Below, in pieces: positions 19,090 through 26,668 of a DNA stretch of 64,000 nucleotides. Made by a program: the position numbers and the translations under genes. How positions within the stretch are numbered: position 1 is the stretch's first letter; the number at the start of each line of letters is the position of its first letter. Source of the stretch: DATGLG01 sp035294245 (lineage in GTDB: Bacteria; Pseudomonadota; Alphaproteobacteria; JACZXZ01); the NCBI GenBank assembly GCA_035294245.1, contig DATGLG010000043.1, positions 62,001 through 126,000 on the forward strand. The letters are read 5' to 3'. The notes below the pieces were generated by a model. That model did not search any database and had not been told where the DNA came from. It saw only the letters and a list, made by a program, of their open reading frames with translations.

Positions 19090-20519
19090 GGGTGGGGACA
19101 GCCTTCGAGACGGATGTGCCGGCGCGCCTCGACCGGCTGCCCTGGAGCGGATTTCACTGGCTCGTCATCATGGCCCTCGGCGTCACCTGGATTCTCGACG
19201 GGCTCGAGGTGACGCTGGTCGGCTCCTTGGCCGGCGCGATCCGGGGCTCGTCGCTCGCCCTCAGCGACACCGAGATCGGCGTCGCGGCGAGCTGCTATCT
19301 CGCGGGGGCAATCCTCGGCGCGATCGGCTTCGGCTACCTCACCGACCGGCTGGGGCGCAAGCGGCTCTTCACCGCGACGGTCGCCGTCTACGCGGTCGCG
19401 ACCCTGGCGACGGGTGCCTCCTGGGACTTCTGGTCCTTCGCCGTGTTCCGCTTCGTGACCGGTGCCGGGATCGGCGGCGAGTATTCCGCGATCAATTCCG
19501 CGATCCAGGAGCTCATCCCCGCGCGCTGCCGCGGCTGGACGGATCTCGCGATCAACGGCAGCTTCTGGATCGGCGCCGCCCTCGGCGCCCTCGGCTCGCT
19601 CGTCGTGCTCGACCCCGCGATCCTGCCCCAGGAAGTCGGCTGGCGCGTCGCCTTCAGCGTCGGCGGCGTGCTGGGCCTCATCGTGATCGCCCTCCGGCGC
19701 TACATCCCCGAGAGCCCGCGCTGGCTCATGACCCATGGCCGGGTGGAGGAGGCGGAGCGCGTGGTCGGCGAGATCGAGGCGCGCGTCGCAGGCCAGGCCG
19801 GGCCGCTCCCGGCGGTGCCGGAGGGCTCGCGCGTGCGCCTCAGCGCCGATCACCGTCTCACCATGCTCGAGCTCGCGCGGACGATCGTCGCGACCTATCC
19901 CCAGCGCGCCGTGCTGGGCCTCGTGCTCATGGCGGCGCAGGCGTTCTTCTACAACGCCATCTTCTTCACCTATGCGCTCGTCCTTACGCGCTTCTACGGC
20001 ATCAAGGCGGGGGAGGTGGGCGGCTACATCCTGGCCTTCGCGGTCAGCAACTTCATGGGCCCGCTGCTGCTCGGCCATCTCTTCGACCGCCTCGGGCGCC
20101 GGATCATGATCACGGCAACCTACGGGCTCTCCGGCCTCATGATGCTGGCGACGGCGGCGCTTTTCGCCCAGGGCGCGCTGAGCGCCGTCGGGCAGACGGC
20201 GGTGTGGACGGCGATCTTCTTCGTCGCCTCCGCCGCGGCGAGCTCGGCCTATCTCACGGTGAGCGAGAGCTTCCCCCTCGAGGTGCGCGCCCTCGTGATC
20301 GCGCTCTTCTACGCCATCGGCACCGCGATCGGCGGCATCGCCGGGCCGACGCTGTTCGGGGCTCTGATTGACACCGGCTCGCGATTCAGCATCATGTGGG
20401 GCTATGTCGGCGGCGCCGTCCTCATGCTGGGCGCGGCACTCACCGAGGCCCGGCTCGGCATCAAGGCCGAGCGCCAGTCGCTCGAGGCGGTGGCGCGCCC
20501 CCTCTCCGCCGTGGAGTAG
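19086..20519 (+). CDS. MFS transporter, sugar/metabolite type
   Basis: A 477 aa, 12-helix major facilitator. The cytoplasmic loop signature after helix 2 (GFGYLTDRLGRKRLF) and the central PESPRWLMTHGRVEEAERV are typical of the sugar porter and metabolite:proton symporter groups; a second loop motif LFDRLGRR follows helix 8. The ATG at 19086 overlaps the malQ-treY stop, making it the last gene of the glycogen/trehalose operon. The context suggests import or export of a sugar, perhaps trehalose or maltose, but the sequence does not fix the substrate. The frame runs upstream to 18963 inside treY; those residues are not hydrophobic and are not part of the protein. Confidence 0.85.
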   Translation: MRVGTAFETDVPARLDRLPWSGFHWLVIMALGVTWILDGLEVTLVGSLAGAIRGSSLALSDTEIGVAASCYLAGAILGAIGFGYLTDRLGRKRLFTATVAVYAVATLATGASWDFWSFAVFRFVTGAGIGGEYSAINSAIQELIPARCRGWTDLAINGSFWIGAALGALGSLVVLDPAILPQEVGWRVAFSVGGVLGLIVIALRRYIPESPRWLMTHGRVEEAERVVGEIEARVAGQAGPLPAVPEGSRVRLSADHRLTMLELARTIVATYPQRAVLGLVLMAAQAFFYNAIFFTYALVLTRFYGIKAGEVGGYILAFAVSNFMGPLLLGHLFDRLGRRIMITATYGLSGLMMLATAALFAQGALSAVGQTAVWTAIFFVASAAASSAYLTVSESFPLEVRALVIALFYAIGTAIGGIAGPTLFGALIDTGSRFSIMWGYVGGAVLMLGAALTEARLGIKAERQSLEAVARPLSAVE

Positions 20520-20534
20520 CGTCCCGCCGGCGCC

Positions 20535-20559
20535 GGAATAATCGGTCCCGGGATACGTC
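20535..20559 (+). promoter_or_regulatory. Possible EcfG-type stress promoter
   Basis: GGAAT, a 16-base spacer, then CGTC. This resembles the alphaproteobacterial general stress promoter (GGAAC, 16-17 bases, CGTT) with two mismatches. It lies about 125 bases before a DUF883-type gene, a class often under stress control. It is a weak match and no transcript evidence exists. Confidence 0.3.
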
Positions 20560-20682
20560 TAAGGAGGGTGGGGGAAGGCTGCCGGTGACGTGGCGCGCGC
20601 CCGGGCCACGGCGCCGGGACGCAAGGAAGCAAGGGCGGCAATTAGGCTGCTATCGAAGCCCAACCAAGCACGGAGAGCGATC

Positions 20683-20958
20683 ATGGCCGACAATTTGCAA
20701 GCGGACCTGCAGACCTTGCGTGCGGAAGTCAACGACCTCCGCGCCAGCCTGGCCAAGATCAACGACACCCTCGTCGACATCGTCAAGAGGCGGGCGGGCG
20801 AGGCCTATGAGGGCATCCAGGAATCGGCGGGACGGCTGCGGCAATCCGTGGTCCACGAGATCGAGCAGCGCCCCGTCGGGACCGCCCTCGCAGCGCTCGG
20901 CATCGGCCTCATCCTTGGCATGCTCTGCAGCCGGCGCTCCCATTCCCATCATTCGTGA
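20683..20958 (+). CDS. DUF883/ElaB-YqjD-like membrane-anchored protein
   Basis: A 91 aa protein with the usual DUF883 layout: an amphipathic N-terminal helical region (residues about 5-65, QADLQTLRAEVNDLRASLAK) likely to form a coiled coil, then one C-terminal membrane helix (GTALAALGIGLILGML) ending in a short basic, His-rich tail. ElaB/YqjD relatives are stationary-phase inner-membrane proteins that bind ribosomes. The start at 20683 follows a purine-rich GGAGAG site; the frame is open further upstream but without family-like sequence. It is followed 30 bases later by another small membrane protein gene, and the pair is probably one unit. Confidence 0.75.
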   Translation: MADNLQADLQTLRAEVNDLRASLAKINDTLVDIVKRRAGEAYEGIQESAGRLRQSVVHEIEQRPVGTALAALGIGLILGMLCSRRSHSHHS

Positions 20959-20988
20959 GCTGAGCCTCCCGCGAGGGAAAGCGGCCTC

Positions 20989-21429
20989 ATGACGAGGTTC
21001 CTGACGAGGGTTGCCGTCGTCTTCGCGGCGCTGTCGATCGCGATGGTCGTCGCGATCATCGGCCTCGTCTTCCTTTGCATCGGCCTCTACCACACCTTCC
21101 GGGAGATCGCCGGCGGTCCCGCCGCGGCCTTCTGGACCGGGCTTTGCGCCCTCGCCGCGGCACTCATCATTGCCGGCATCGCGCGTCTCGTCCTCGCCAT
21201 GCGCGGCGGCTCGGCCCCCGCCACGGCGAACCCGTCCCCCTCCCTTCCGGGCCAGTCGGAGCTCGCGAGCTGGCTCGGCCAGCGCCTGGGCGAGGCCGTC
21301 GCCGCGCGCAAATGGCCCTCGCTCTACGGCGCCGCCGCGGCCCTCGTGCTCGGCTTCTCCCTCGGGGTCAGCCCCGCCCTCCGCCGCGGCCTTCTCGACC
21401 TCCTCAAGCGCGCCATCCGCGGCAAGTAG
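20989..21429 (+). CDS. Small membrane protein, holin-X-like partner of DUF883 protein
   Basis: 146 aa with two adjacent membrane helices (about residues 8-35 and 45-70), a Pro/Ser-rich loop, and a third hydrophobic stretch near residue 115-135 (LYGAAAALVLGFSLGVSP). Genes of this shape commonly follow a DUF883 gene and are annotated as phage-holin superfamily III relatives or YqjE-like proteins. I recognise the arrangement rather than a strict motif. It ends 8 bases from the stop of the convergent transaldolase-transketolase gene, with no obvious terminator between them. Confidence 0.6.
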   Translation: MTRFLTRVAVVFAALSIAMVVAIIGLVFLCIGLYHTFREIAGGPAAAFWTGLCALAAALIIAGIARLVLAMRGGSAPATANPSPSLPGQSELASWLGQRLGEAVAARKWPSLYGAAAALVLGFSLGVSPALRRGLLDLLKRAIRGK

Positions 21430-21437
21430 CGCACCCC

Positions 21438-24377
21438 TCAGGCGGCGAGGCTCATCACCATCTTCTCGATCGCATGGCGCGAGATGCCGTGGCGCTCGAG
21501 GAGCTCGGTGCCCGTCCCCGAGCGCGGCGCCGTGCTGACCGCCAGGCGGTGCACCGGCGAGAGGTCGCCGATCGCCGCCGCGACGGCCTCGCCGAGCCCG
21601 CCCTCGCTCCAATGGTCCTCGACGACGACGAGAAGCTTGGTCTCGCGCGCCGCCTTGGCGAGGGTCTCGATGTCGAGAGGCTTGACCGAATAGGCGTCGA
21701 TGACGCGGATCGCGATGCCCTTCTGCTTCAGGAGCTCATGGGCCGCGAGCGCCTCGTGGAGCGTAATCCCGGCGGCGACGACGGTGGCGGCGTCGTGCGC
21801 CGAGGCGCGCACCGTCTTGCTGCCGCCGATGGGGAACTCCTCGTCGTCGTCATAGATGACCGGCGTCTTGGGGCGGGTGGTGCGCAGATAGACGATGCCG
21901 TCGGCGCGCGCCGCTTCTTCGGTCAGCCGTGCCGCGCTGACGGCGTCCGCGGGATAGAGCACCTTGCTGCCGAGGACGGCGCGGAACATCGCGATGTCCT
22001 CGAGGCCCATCTGCGACGGCCCGTCCTCGCCGATCGAAACGCCGGCATGGCTGCCGCACAGCACGAGATGGGGCGGCCGGCTATAGGCGGCCATGCGGAT
22101 GAAATCGTAGGCGCGCGTCAAGAAGCAGGCGAAGGTCGCGACATAGGGAATCTTCTGGCACACGGCGAGCCCCGTCGCCACGCCCACCATGTTCTGCTCG
22201 GCGATATAGCCCTCGAAGAAGCGATCGGGGAACGCTTTGGAGAAATGCGCCGCCCCCGTCGAGTTCTGCACGTCGCCGTCGATGGCGACGATCTCGGCAT
22301 TGCATGCGCCGAGCCGCGCAAGGGCCTCGCCATAGGCTTCGCGCGTGGCGATGGCGTCGCCCTTCTTGAAGGCGAGCGGGATGCGGGGCATCGGCTTGCG
22401 CTGGGGCGCGTGGAAGCTTCCCACGCGGCGCGGCGTCACCTCGATCTTGGCCCCCGGCTCGCCGATCTCGGCAAGGGCGGCGGCCATCTGCTCGCGGTCG
22501 AGCGGCTTGCCGTGCCAGCCGTTCTTGTCCTCGAGGAAGGCGACGCCCTTGCCCTTGATCGTCCGCGCGACGATGGCCGTGGGTCCCGTCTCGCGCGCGG
22601 CCAGCAGGGCCTCGAGGATAGCCGTCACGTCATGGCCGTCGATCTCGACCGCATGCCAGCCGAAGGCGGCGAAGCGCTCGACGAGGGTCGCGGCATGGTG
22701 CCCATAGGGCGCTGCGCCGCTCTGGCCGAGGCCGTTGGCGTCGACGATGGCGACGAGATTCTTGAGCTTGTTGAGGGAGGCGAACTGCGCCGCTTCCCAC
22801 ACCGAGCCTTCCGAGCATTCGCCGTCGCCGAGGAGGCAGAAGATGCGCGCCTCGATGCCGTCGAGCCGGTTGGCGAGCGCGATGCCGTTCGCCGCGGCGA
22901 GGCCCTGCCCGAGGGAGCCGGTCGCGACCCTGACCCAGGGATTGTTCGGGGTGGGATGCCCCTCGAGGGTGCTGCCGAGCTTGCGCAGGGTGAGCGGGTC
23001 GTCCCTGATGGCGCCCGCTTCCGAGAGGGCGGCCCACAGGATGGGGGCGGCGTGGCCCTTTGAGAGGATGAAGGTGTCGACGTTGCGCGCCTCGGGATCC
23101 CGCGGGTCCCAGCGCATCTCGTGGAAGAAGAGGGCGGCGACGAGCTCGGCGCAGGACATGCACGAGGTCGGATGCCCCGAGCCCGCCTCGGTCGTCATGC
23201 GAATGACGAGGCGGCGCAGCCGGCGCGCCATCTCGGCGAGGGGCCTGGCGTCGGCGTGGATGCGGGCAAGCTCGCATTTCTTCGCGAGGTTCCGCATCGA
23301 GGCGTCGTAGGGCTCGATGAACTTCTGGATGCCCTCGTCCTCGAGCTGCGAGGTCACCGCGTGGAAGTCGATGCCGAGAGCCGCGAGATCCCGGAAGATC
23401 TCCCGCGCCGCCTCGACGTCCTTTTCCAGCGTATCGGCGACGGTGCCGTGGCTGCGGAACGCCTCGATCGTCTTGATCGGCAGGGTCGTCACCGTGTGCG
23501 GGCCGATCAGCGGCTCGACATACATGGTGTCGGGATAGGCGGGGTTCTTGGTGCTGGTGCTGGCCCAGAGCAGGCGCTGCGGCCGCGCCCCCCGCGCCTC
23601 GAGGGCCGCCCAGCGCTCGCCGCGGAAGAGCCGCTTGAAGCTCTGATAGGCGAGCTTGGCATTGGCAACCGCGACCTTCCCCATCAGGGAGTCCGGCGCA
23701 GGACGGCCGTCGCCGCGCGCGCCCGCGCGGTGGGCGAGGAGGCGATCGACCAGCACGTCGATGCGGCTCAGGAAGAAGCTCGCGACCGAGGCGATGCGGT
23801 CGATGGGCTTGTCCTCGGCAACCCGGCGCTCCAGCGCGCTCAGATAGGCCTCGGCGACCGCCTCATAGCGCTCGACCGCGAAGAGCAGGGTGATGTTGAT
23901 ATTGATTCCCTCGTAGAGCAGCGCCTCGATGGCCGGGATTCCCTCCACCGTCCCCGGAATCTTGATGAAGGCGTTGGGCCGGTCGACATGCTTGAAGAGG
24001 CGGCGCGCCTCCGCGATCGAGCCCTCGGTGTTGTGGGCGAGGCGCGGCGACACCTCGAGGCTGACATAGCCGTCGAGCCCGCGCGATTCGTCATAGACCG
24101 GCCGCAGGATGTCGCAGGCGCGCTGGACGTCGTCGACGGTCACCCGCTCATAGAGCTCGGTTGCGGTCACGTCCTTCGTCGCCACCGCGGCGATCTCGGC
24201 ATCGTAGTCGCTGCCATGGGAGAAGGCGCGCTCGAAGATCTCGGGATTGGAGGTGATGCCGCGCAGGCCTTCGTCGCGGACGCGGCGCTCGAGGCTGCCA
24301 TCGGCGATCATCGCGCGCGACAAGTTATCGAGCCAATAGCTTTGTCCGTGCTTAAGGAGCTCGTGCAGCGAATCCAT
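21438..24377 (-). CDS. Transaldolase-transketolase fusion
   Basis: A 979 aa fusion of two non-oxidative pentose phosphate enzymes. Residues 1-370 are transaldolase, with the Schiff-base lysine K139 in NAFIKIPGT and SNPEIFERA near the N terminus. From about residue 385 a complete transketolase follows: thiamine diphosphate binding (TEAGSGHPTSCMSCAELVA; GDGECSEGSVWEAAQF; VAIVDANGLGQSG), then the pyrimidine-binding and C-terminal domains. Together they would interconvert C3-C7 sugar phosphates. The ATG at 24377 starts the family-like MDSLHELL; the open frame upstream runs through a repeat and is not coding. It is the last gene of the minus-strand pgl-ROK-tal/tkt unit. Confidence 0.92.
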   Translation of the reverse strand: MDSLHELLKHGQSYWLDNLSRAMIADGSLERRVRDEGLRGITSNPEIFERAFSHGSDYDAEIAAVATKDVTATELYERVTVDDVQRACDILRPVYDESRGLDGYVSLEVSPRLAHNTEGSIAEARRLFKHVDRPNAFIKIPGTVEGIPAIEALLYEGININITLLFAVERYEAVAEAYLSALERRVAEDKPIDRIASVASFFLSRIDVLVDRLLAHRAGARGDGRPAPDSLMGKVAVANAKLAYQSFKRLFRGERWAALEARGARPQRLLWASTSTKNPAYPDTMYVEPLIGPHTVTTLPIKTIEAFRSHGTVADTLEKDVEAAREIFRDLAALGIDFHAVTSQLEDEGIQKFIEPYDASMRNLAKKCELARIHADARPLAEMARRLRRLVIRMTTEAGSGHPTSCMSCAELVAALFFHEMRWDPRDPEARNVDTFILSKGHAAPILWAALSEAGAIRDDPLTLRKLGSTLEGHPTPNNPWVRVATGSLGQGLAAANGIALANRLDGIEARIFCLLGDGECSEGSVWEAAQFASLNKLKNLVAIVDANGLGQSGAAPYGHHAATLVERFAAFGWHAVEIDGHDVTAILEALLAARETGPTAIVARTIKGKGVAFLEDKNGWHGKPLDREQMAAALAEIGEPGAKIEVTPRRVGSFHAPQRKPMPRIPLAFKKGDAIATREAYGEALARLGACNAEIVAIDGDVQNSTGAAHFSKAFPDRFFEGYIAEQNMVGVATGLAVCQKIPYVATFACFLTRAYDFIRMAAYSRPPHLVLCGSHAGVSIGEDGPSQMGLEDIAMFRAVLGSKVLYPADAVSAARLTEEAARADGIVYLRTTRPKTPVIYDDDEEFPIGGSKTVRASAHDAATVVAAGITLHEALAAHELLKQKGIAIRVIDAYSVKPLDIETLAKAARETKLLVVVEDHWSEGGLGEAVAAAIGDLSPVHRLAVSTAPRSGTGTELLERHGISRHAIEKMVMSLAA

Positions 24378-24399
24378 GGCTTGCCTCCTCGTCGAGAAT

Positions 24400-25461
24400 T
24401 CATCCGGCGTCACCCTCCCTCTCCGCCCCGGCGGAGAGGGTCGGGGTGAGGTGGGTGCCTGCCAGAATCCTATCGCGGATGCGGGCGGCAGCACCCACGG
24501 CGCCGGCATCCGGGCCCAGCTCGGCCTTCACGATCCGGAGCGGCCGCGAGGCGGCGTCGAGGGCGCGCGCGCGGGCCTCGCGCTCGGCGAGATCGAGGAG
24601 CTCGGGCAAGCCGTCGAGCACGCCGCCGCCGAGGACGAGGACGGCGGGATTGAAGGCATTGGCGATGCTGGCGATGCCGGCGCCGAGGGCGCGGCCGACA
24701 TCCTCCATGATCTCGCGGGCGAGGCCGTCGCCCTGATGGTAGGCCTTGGCGACGGTCGCGGCGGTGATCTCCCCCGCCCGCTCCGCCTCGGCCAGCCGCC
24801 GGATCGCGTCGCCGGCCGTGCCGCCGCCCTCGATTCGCTCCTTGGCGCGGCGGGCGATCGCCCAGCCCCCGGCGAGGGCCTCGAGGCAGCCGTGATTGCC
24901 GCAGCTGCAGAGCGGGCCGCTGCGCTCGATCGTCAGGTGCCCGAGCTCGCCCGCATTGCCGCTGCAGCCGGTGATCAGCCGGCCATCGGCGACGACCCCG
25001 CCGCCGACCCCCGTCCCCACGAAGAGGCAGACGAGATCCTTCGCCCCTTTGCCGGCGCCGTGGATCCATTCGCCATAGGTGACCGCCTGCACGTCGTTGA
25101 GCACCTCGACCGGCACGGCGAGGCGATCCTGGAGGCGCTCGCGAAGCTGAACATTGTGCCAGCGCAGATTGGGGGCATAGCGCACCAGTCCCGTCTCCGG
25201 ATCGACCTGTCCCGCCACCCCGACGCCGATGCCGATGGGCGCCGACGCCGCCTTGAGGAGGCGCGGATCGGTCAGGCAGGCGATCACCTCCTCGATCACC
25301 GCGTCCGGCCCCTTATCCGCCCGGGTGGCCCGGCGGATCCGGTTGATGACGCCGCCCTGGCGATCGACCAGGGATACCTCGATCTTGGTGCCGCCGAGAT
25401 CGACACCAACAGCAAGGGCGTCGTCATCGGCATCTGCGGCGCAGTTGCGCGGATGGAGCAT
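24400..25461 (-). CDS. ROK-family sugar kinase (glucokinase-like)
   Basis: 353 aa. The N-terminal ATP-binding motif VGVDLGGTKIEVSLVD, LFVGTGVGGGVVADG and the zinc-binding CSCGNHGCLEALAGG identify the ROK family, which phosphorylates hexoses such as glucose or fructose or N-acetyl sugars. With pgl and transaldolase-transketolase beside it, glucokinase is the most natural role, supplying glucose-6-phosphate. The start at 25461 has a strong AGGAGG site. The last ~15 residues (from about TPTLSAGAERE) are translated from a dispersed palindromic repeat, so the natural C terminus may have been changed by repeat insertion. Confidence 0.88.
   Translation of the reverse strand: MLHPRNCAADADDDALAVGVDLGGTKIEVSLVDRQGGVINRIRRATRADKGPDAVIEEVIACLTDPRLLKAASAPIGIGVGVAGQVDPETGLVRYAPNLRWHNVQLRERLQDRLAVPVEVLNDVQAVTYGEWIHGAGKGAKDLVCLFVGTGVGGGVVADGRLITGCSGNAGELGHLTIERSGPLCSCGNHGCLEALAGGWAIARRAKERIEGGGTAGDAIRRLAEAERAGEITAATVAKAYHQGDGLAREIMEDVGRALGAGIASIANAFNPAVLVLGGGVLDGLPELLDLAEREARARALDAASRPLRIVKAELGPDAGAVGAAARIRDRILAGTHLTPTLSAGAEREGDAG
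24411..24454. repeat. Dispersed CT-rich palindromic repeat, copy C1
   Basis: Contains a perfect 10-base stem (CCCTCTCCGC, 24417-24426, with GCGGAGAGGG, 24431-24440) and the flanking word TCGGGGTGAGG. Copies of the same words recur at 29959-29990 and 37540-37614. This copy overlaps the 3' end of the ROK kinase gene and lies just upstream of the transaldolase-transketolase gene. No T-run follows, so it is not an obvious terminator. Confidence 0.75.
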
Positions 25462-25471
25462 CTCCGGCCTC

Positions 25472-26233
25472 CTAGGACGAGGAGCTTGCGGCGCTCTCGA
25501 GGATCTTGGCGGCGGCGAGGTCGTCCGCGAGCCACAGCACCTGGCCGGAGCGCGGCCGGACGAGGGAGGCGGGAAGGGCGCTTGTCCCGTCCTCGATCCC
25601 GATCTCGAAGAGGCGGGCGAGAATTTCCGCCTTGCCGTCGCCCGCCACCAGGAAGAGGACCTTGCGGGCGGCGTTGATGGCGCGGAGCGTCAGCGTCACG
25701 CGATCATGGAGATGCGCCGGGCTGCCGCGCACGGCCACGGCCAGGCGCTCCTTCTCGTCGAGCGCGGGATCATCGGGAAAGAGCGAGGCCGTATGGCCGT
25801 CGCCGCCGAGCCCGAGGAGGACGAGGTCGAAGGCCGGGCGGGCCTGGCGCATCAGGCTGCGGAGGTCGCCCTCATAGCGGCTCGCCGCGTCTTCGGCGCC
25901 GAGCTCGCCGTGGATCCGGCGGATTTGCGGGGGGGTGGGAAGCCTGGAGAGCAGCGTCGTGTCGGCGAGGTGAAAATTGCTGTCGGGATGGTCGGGCGGA
26001 ACGCAGCGCTCGTCGCCCCACAGGCAGACGACCTTTTCCCACGCCACCTCCTGCCGGAATTTCTCGTCGGCGAGGCGGAGATAGGCCTCGCGCGGCGTAT
26101 TCCCGCCGGCGAGAACGAGGGTCGCCTTGCCCCTCCGCTCGATCGCTTCGCGCAGGCTGCGCGCGATCTGCTGGGCCGCGGCTTCGGCCCAGGCGGCATG
26201 CCCCTTGACGAATTTCAGCCAGCGCGCGCTCAT
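25472..26233 (-). CDS. pgl: 6-phosphogluconolactonase
   Basis: About 253 aa of the Pgl/DevB family, which hydrolyses 6-phosphogluconolactone in the oxidative pentose phosphate and Entner-Doudoroff routes. Family motifs are LVLAGGNTPREAYLRL, CLWGDERCVPPDHPDSN and LGLGGDGHTASLFP. Two starts are possible: 26245 with GGAGG touching the ATG, and 26233 with the same site 12 bases away. I chose 26233 because zero spacing is unlikely, but the choice is uncertain. The stop lies 10 bases before the ROK kinase start, so pgl leads a three-gene minus-strand unit. Glucose-6-phosphate dehydrogenase is not in the window. Confidence 0.92.
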   Translation of the reverse strand: MSARWLKFVKGHAAWAEAAAQQIARSLREAIERRGKATLVLAGGNTPREAYLRLADEKFRQEVAWEKVVCLWGDERCVPPDHPDSNFHLADTTLLSRLPTPPQIRRIHGELGAEDAASRYEGDLRSLMRQARPAFDLVLLGLGGDGHTASLFPDDPALDEKERLAVAVRGSPAHLHDRVTLTLRAINAARKVLFLVAGDGKAEILARLFEIGIEDGTSALPASLVRPRSGQVLWLADDLAAAKILESAASSSS

Positions 26234-26365
26234 CGCGACGCCCATCCTCCGCCGTCAGTATCTCGAGTCGAGCGGGACGACCGTCGAGCCGGTTGCGCAG
26301 CGCCGCCGCTCGACGCTGTCGCGGCCGCCGCCGGTCATTCCGCAGTCGCCCGCCGGCGGGACTCC

Positions 26366-26403
26366 ATCTCCGACCGACGATGTATATCTCCGACCGCCGA
26401 TGT
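26366..26403. repeat. Tandem 18-base near-repeat, possible operator
   Basis: ATCTCCGACCGACGATGT at 26366 is followed, with a 20-base period (about two helical turns), by ATCTCCGACCGCCGATGT at 26386; they differ at one base. The pair lies about 130 bases upstream of the pgl start. Spacing suits binding of two regulator molecules on one DNA face. Function is inferred. Confidence 0.45.
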
Positions 26404-26520
26404 GTTCTGGCAAGGACCGAGAGCACGCGCTTGCTCCCGCCCGAACGCCGCCCGACCGCTTAAAGACGTAGACGCGGCCCCACGGCTTTTATTCCGCGCT
26501 TGGAGGCTTAAGGCTCAAGC

Positions 26521-26630
26521 GTCATCGCGAGCGCCGCGACACCGAGCAGAAGCGAGGTGACGCGGGGCGTGGCGATCCAGGAGAGGGCGCCGGATTGCTT
26601 CCCTCTCGCAAGGCTCGGGGTCGCAATGAC
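26521..26630. repeat. Dispersed palindromic repeat, copy A1
   Basis: Begins GTCATCGCGAG and ends TCGCAATGAC, with an internal GGCGATCCAG paired to GGATTGCTTC. The same ordered words occur at 38999-39114 and 42865-42976. This is the common alphaproteobacterial intergenic palindrome type. It lies between the 3' end of the ABC exporter gene and pgl. Confidence 0.75.
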
Positions 26631-26668
26631 GGCACGCCTTGCAAATCGCTTTTCGACCGCGCTCCGGC

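Larger units (their letters stand above)
26234..26668. other. Intergenic region upstream of pgl
   Basis: About 430 bases without a supported gene. It holds a tandem 18-base near-repeat (26366-26403) and a dispersed palindromic repeat (26521-26630). The promoter of the pgl operon should lie here, but no clear -35/-10 pair was found. Confidence 0.6.

Noticed and set aside
24417..24440. Perfect 10-base stem as a rho-independent terminator of the ROK gene
   Set aside because: No T-run follows on either strand, and the same palindrome recurs elsewhere as a dispersed repeat.
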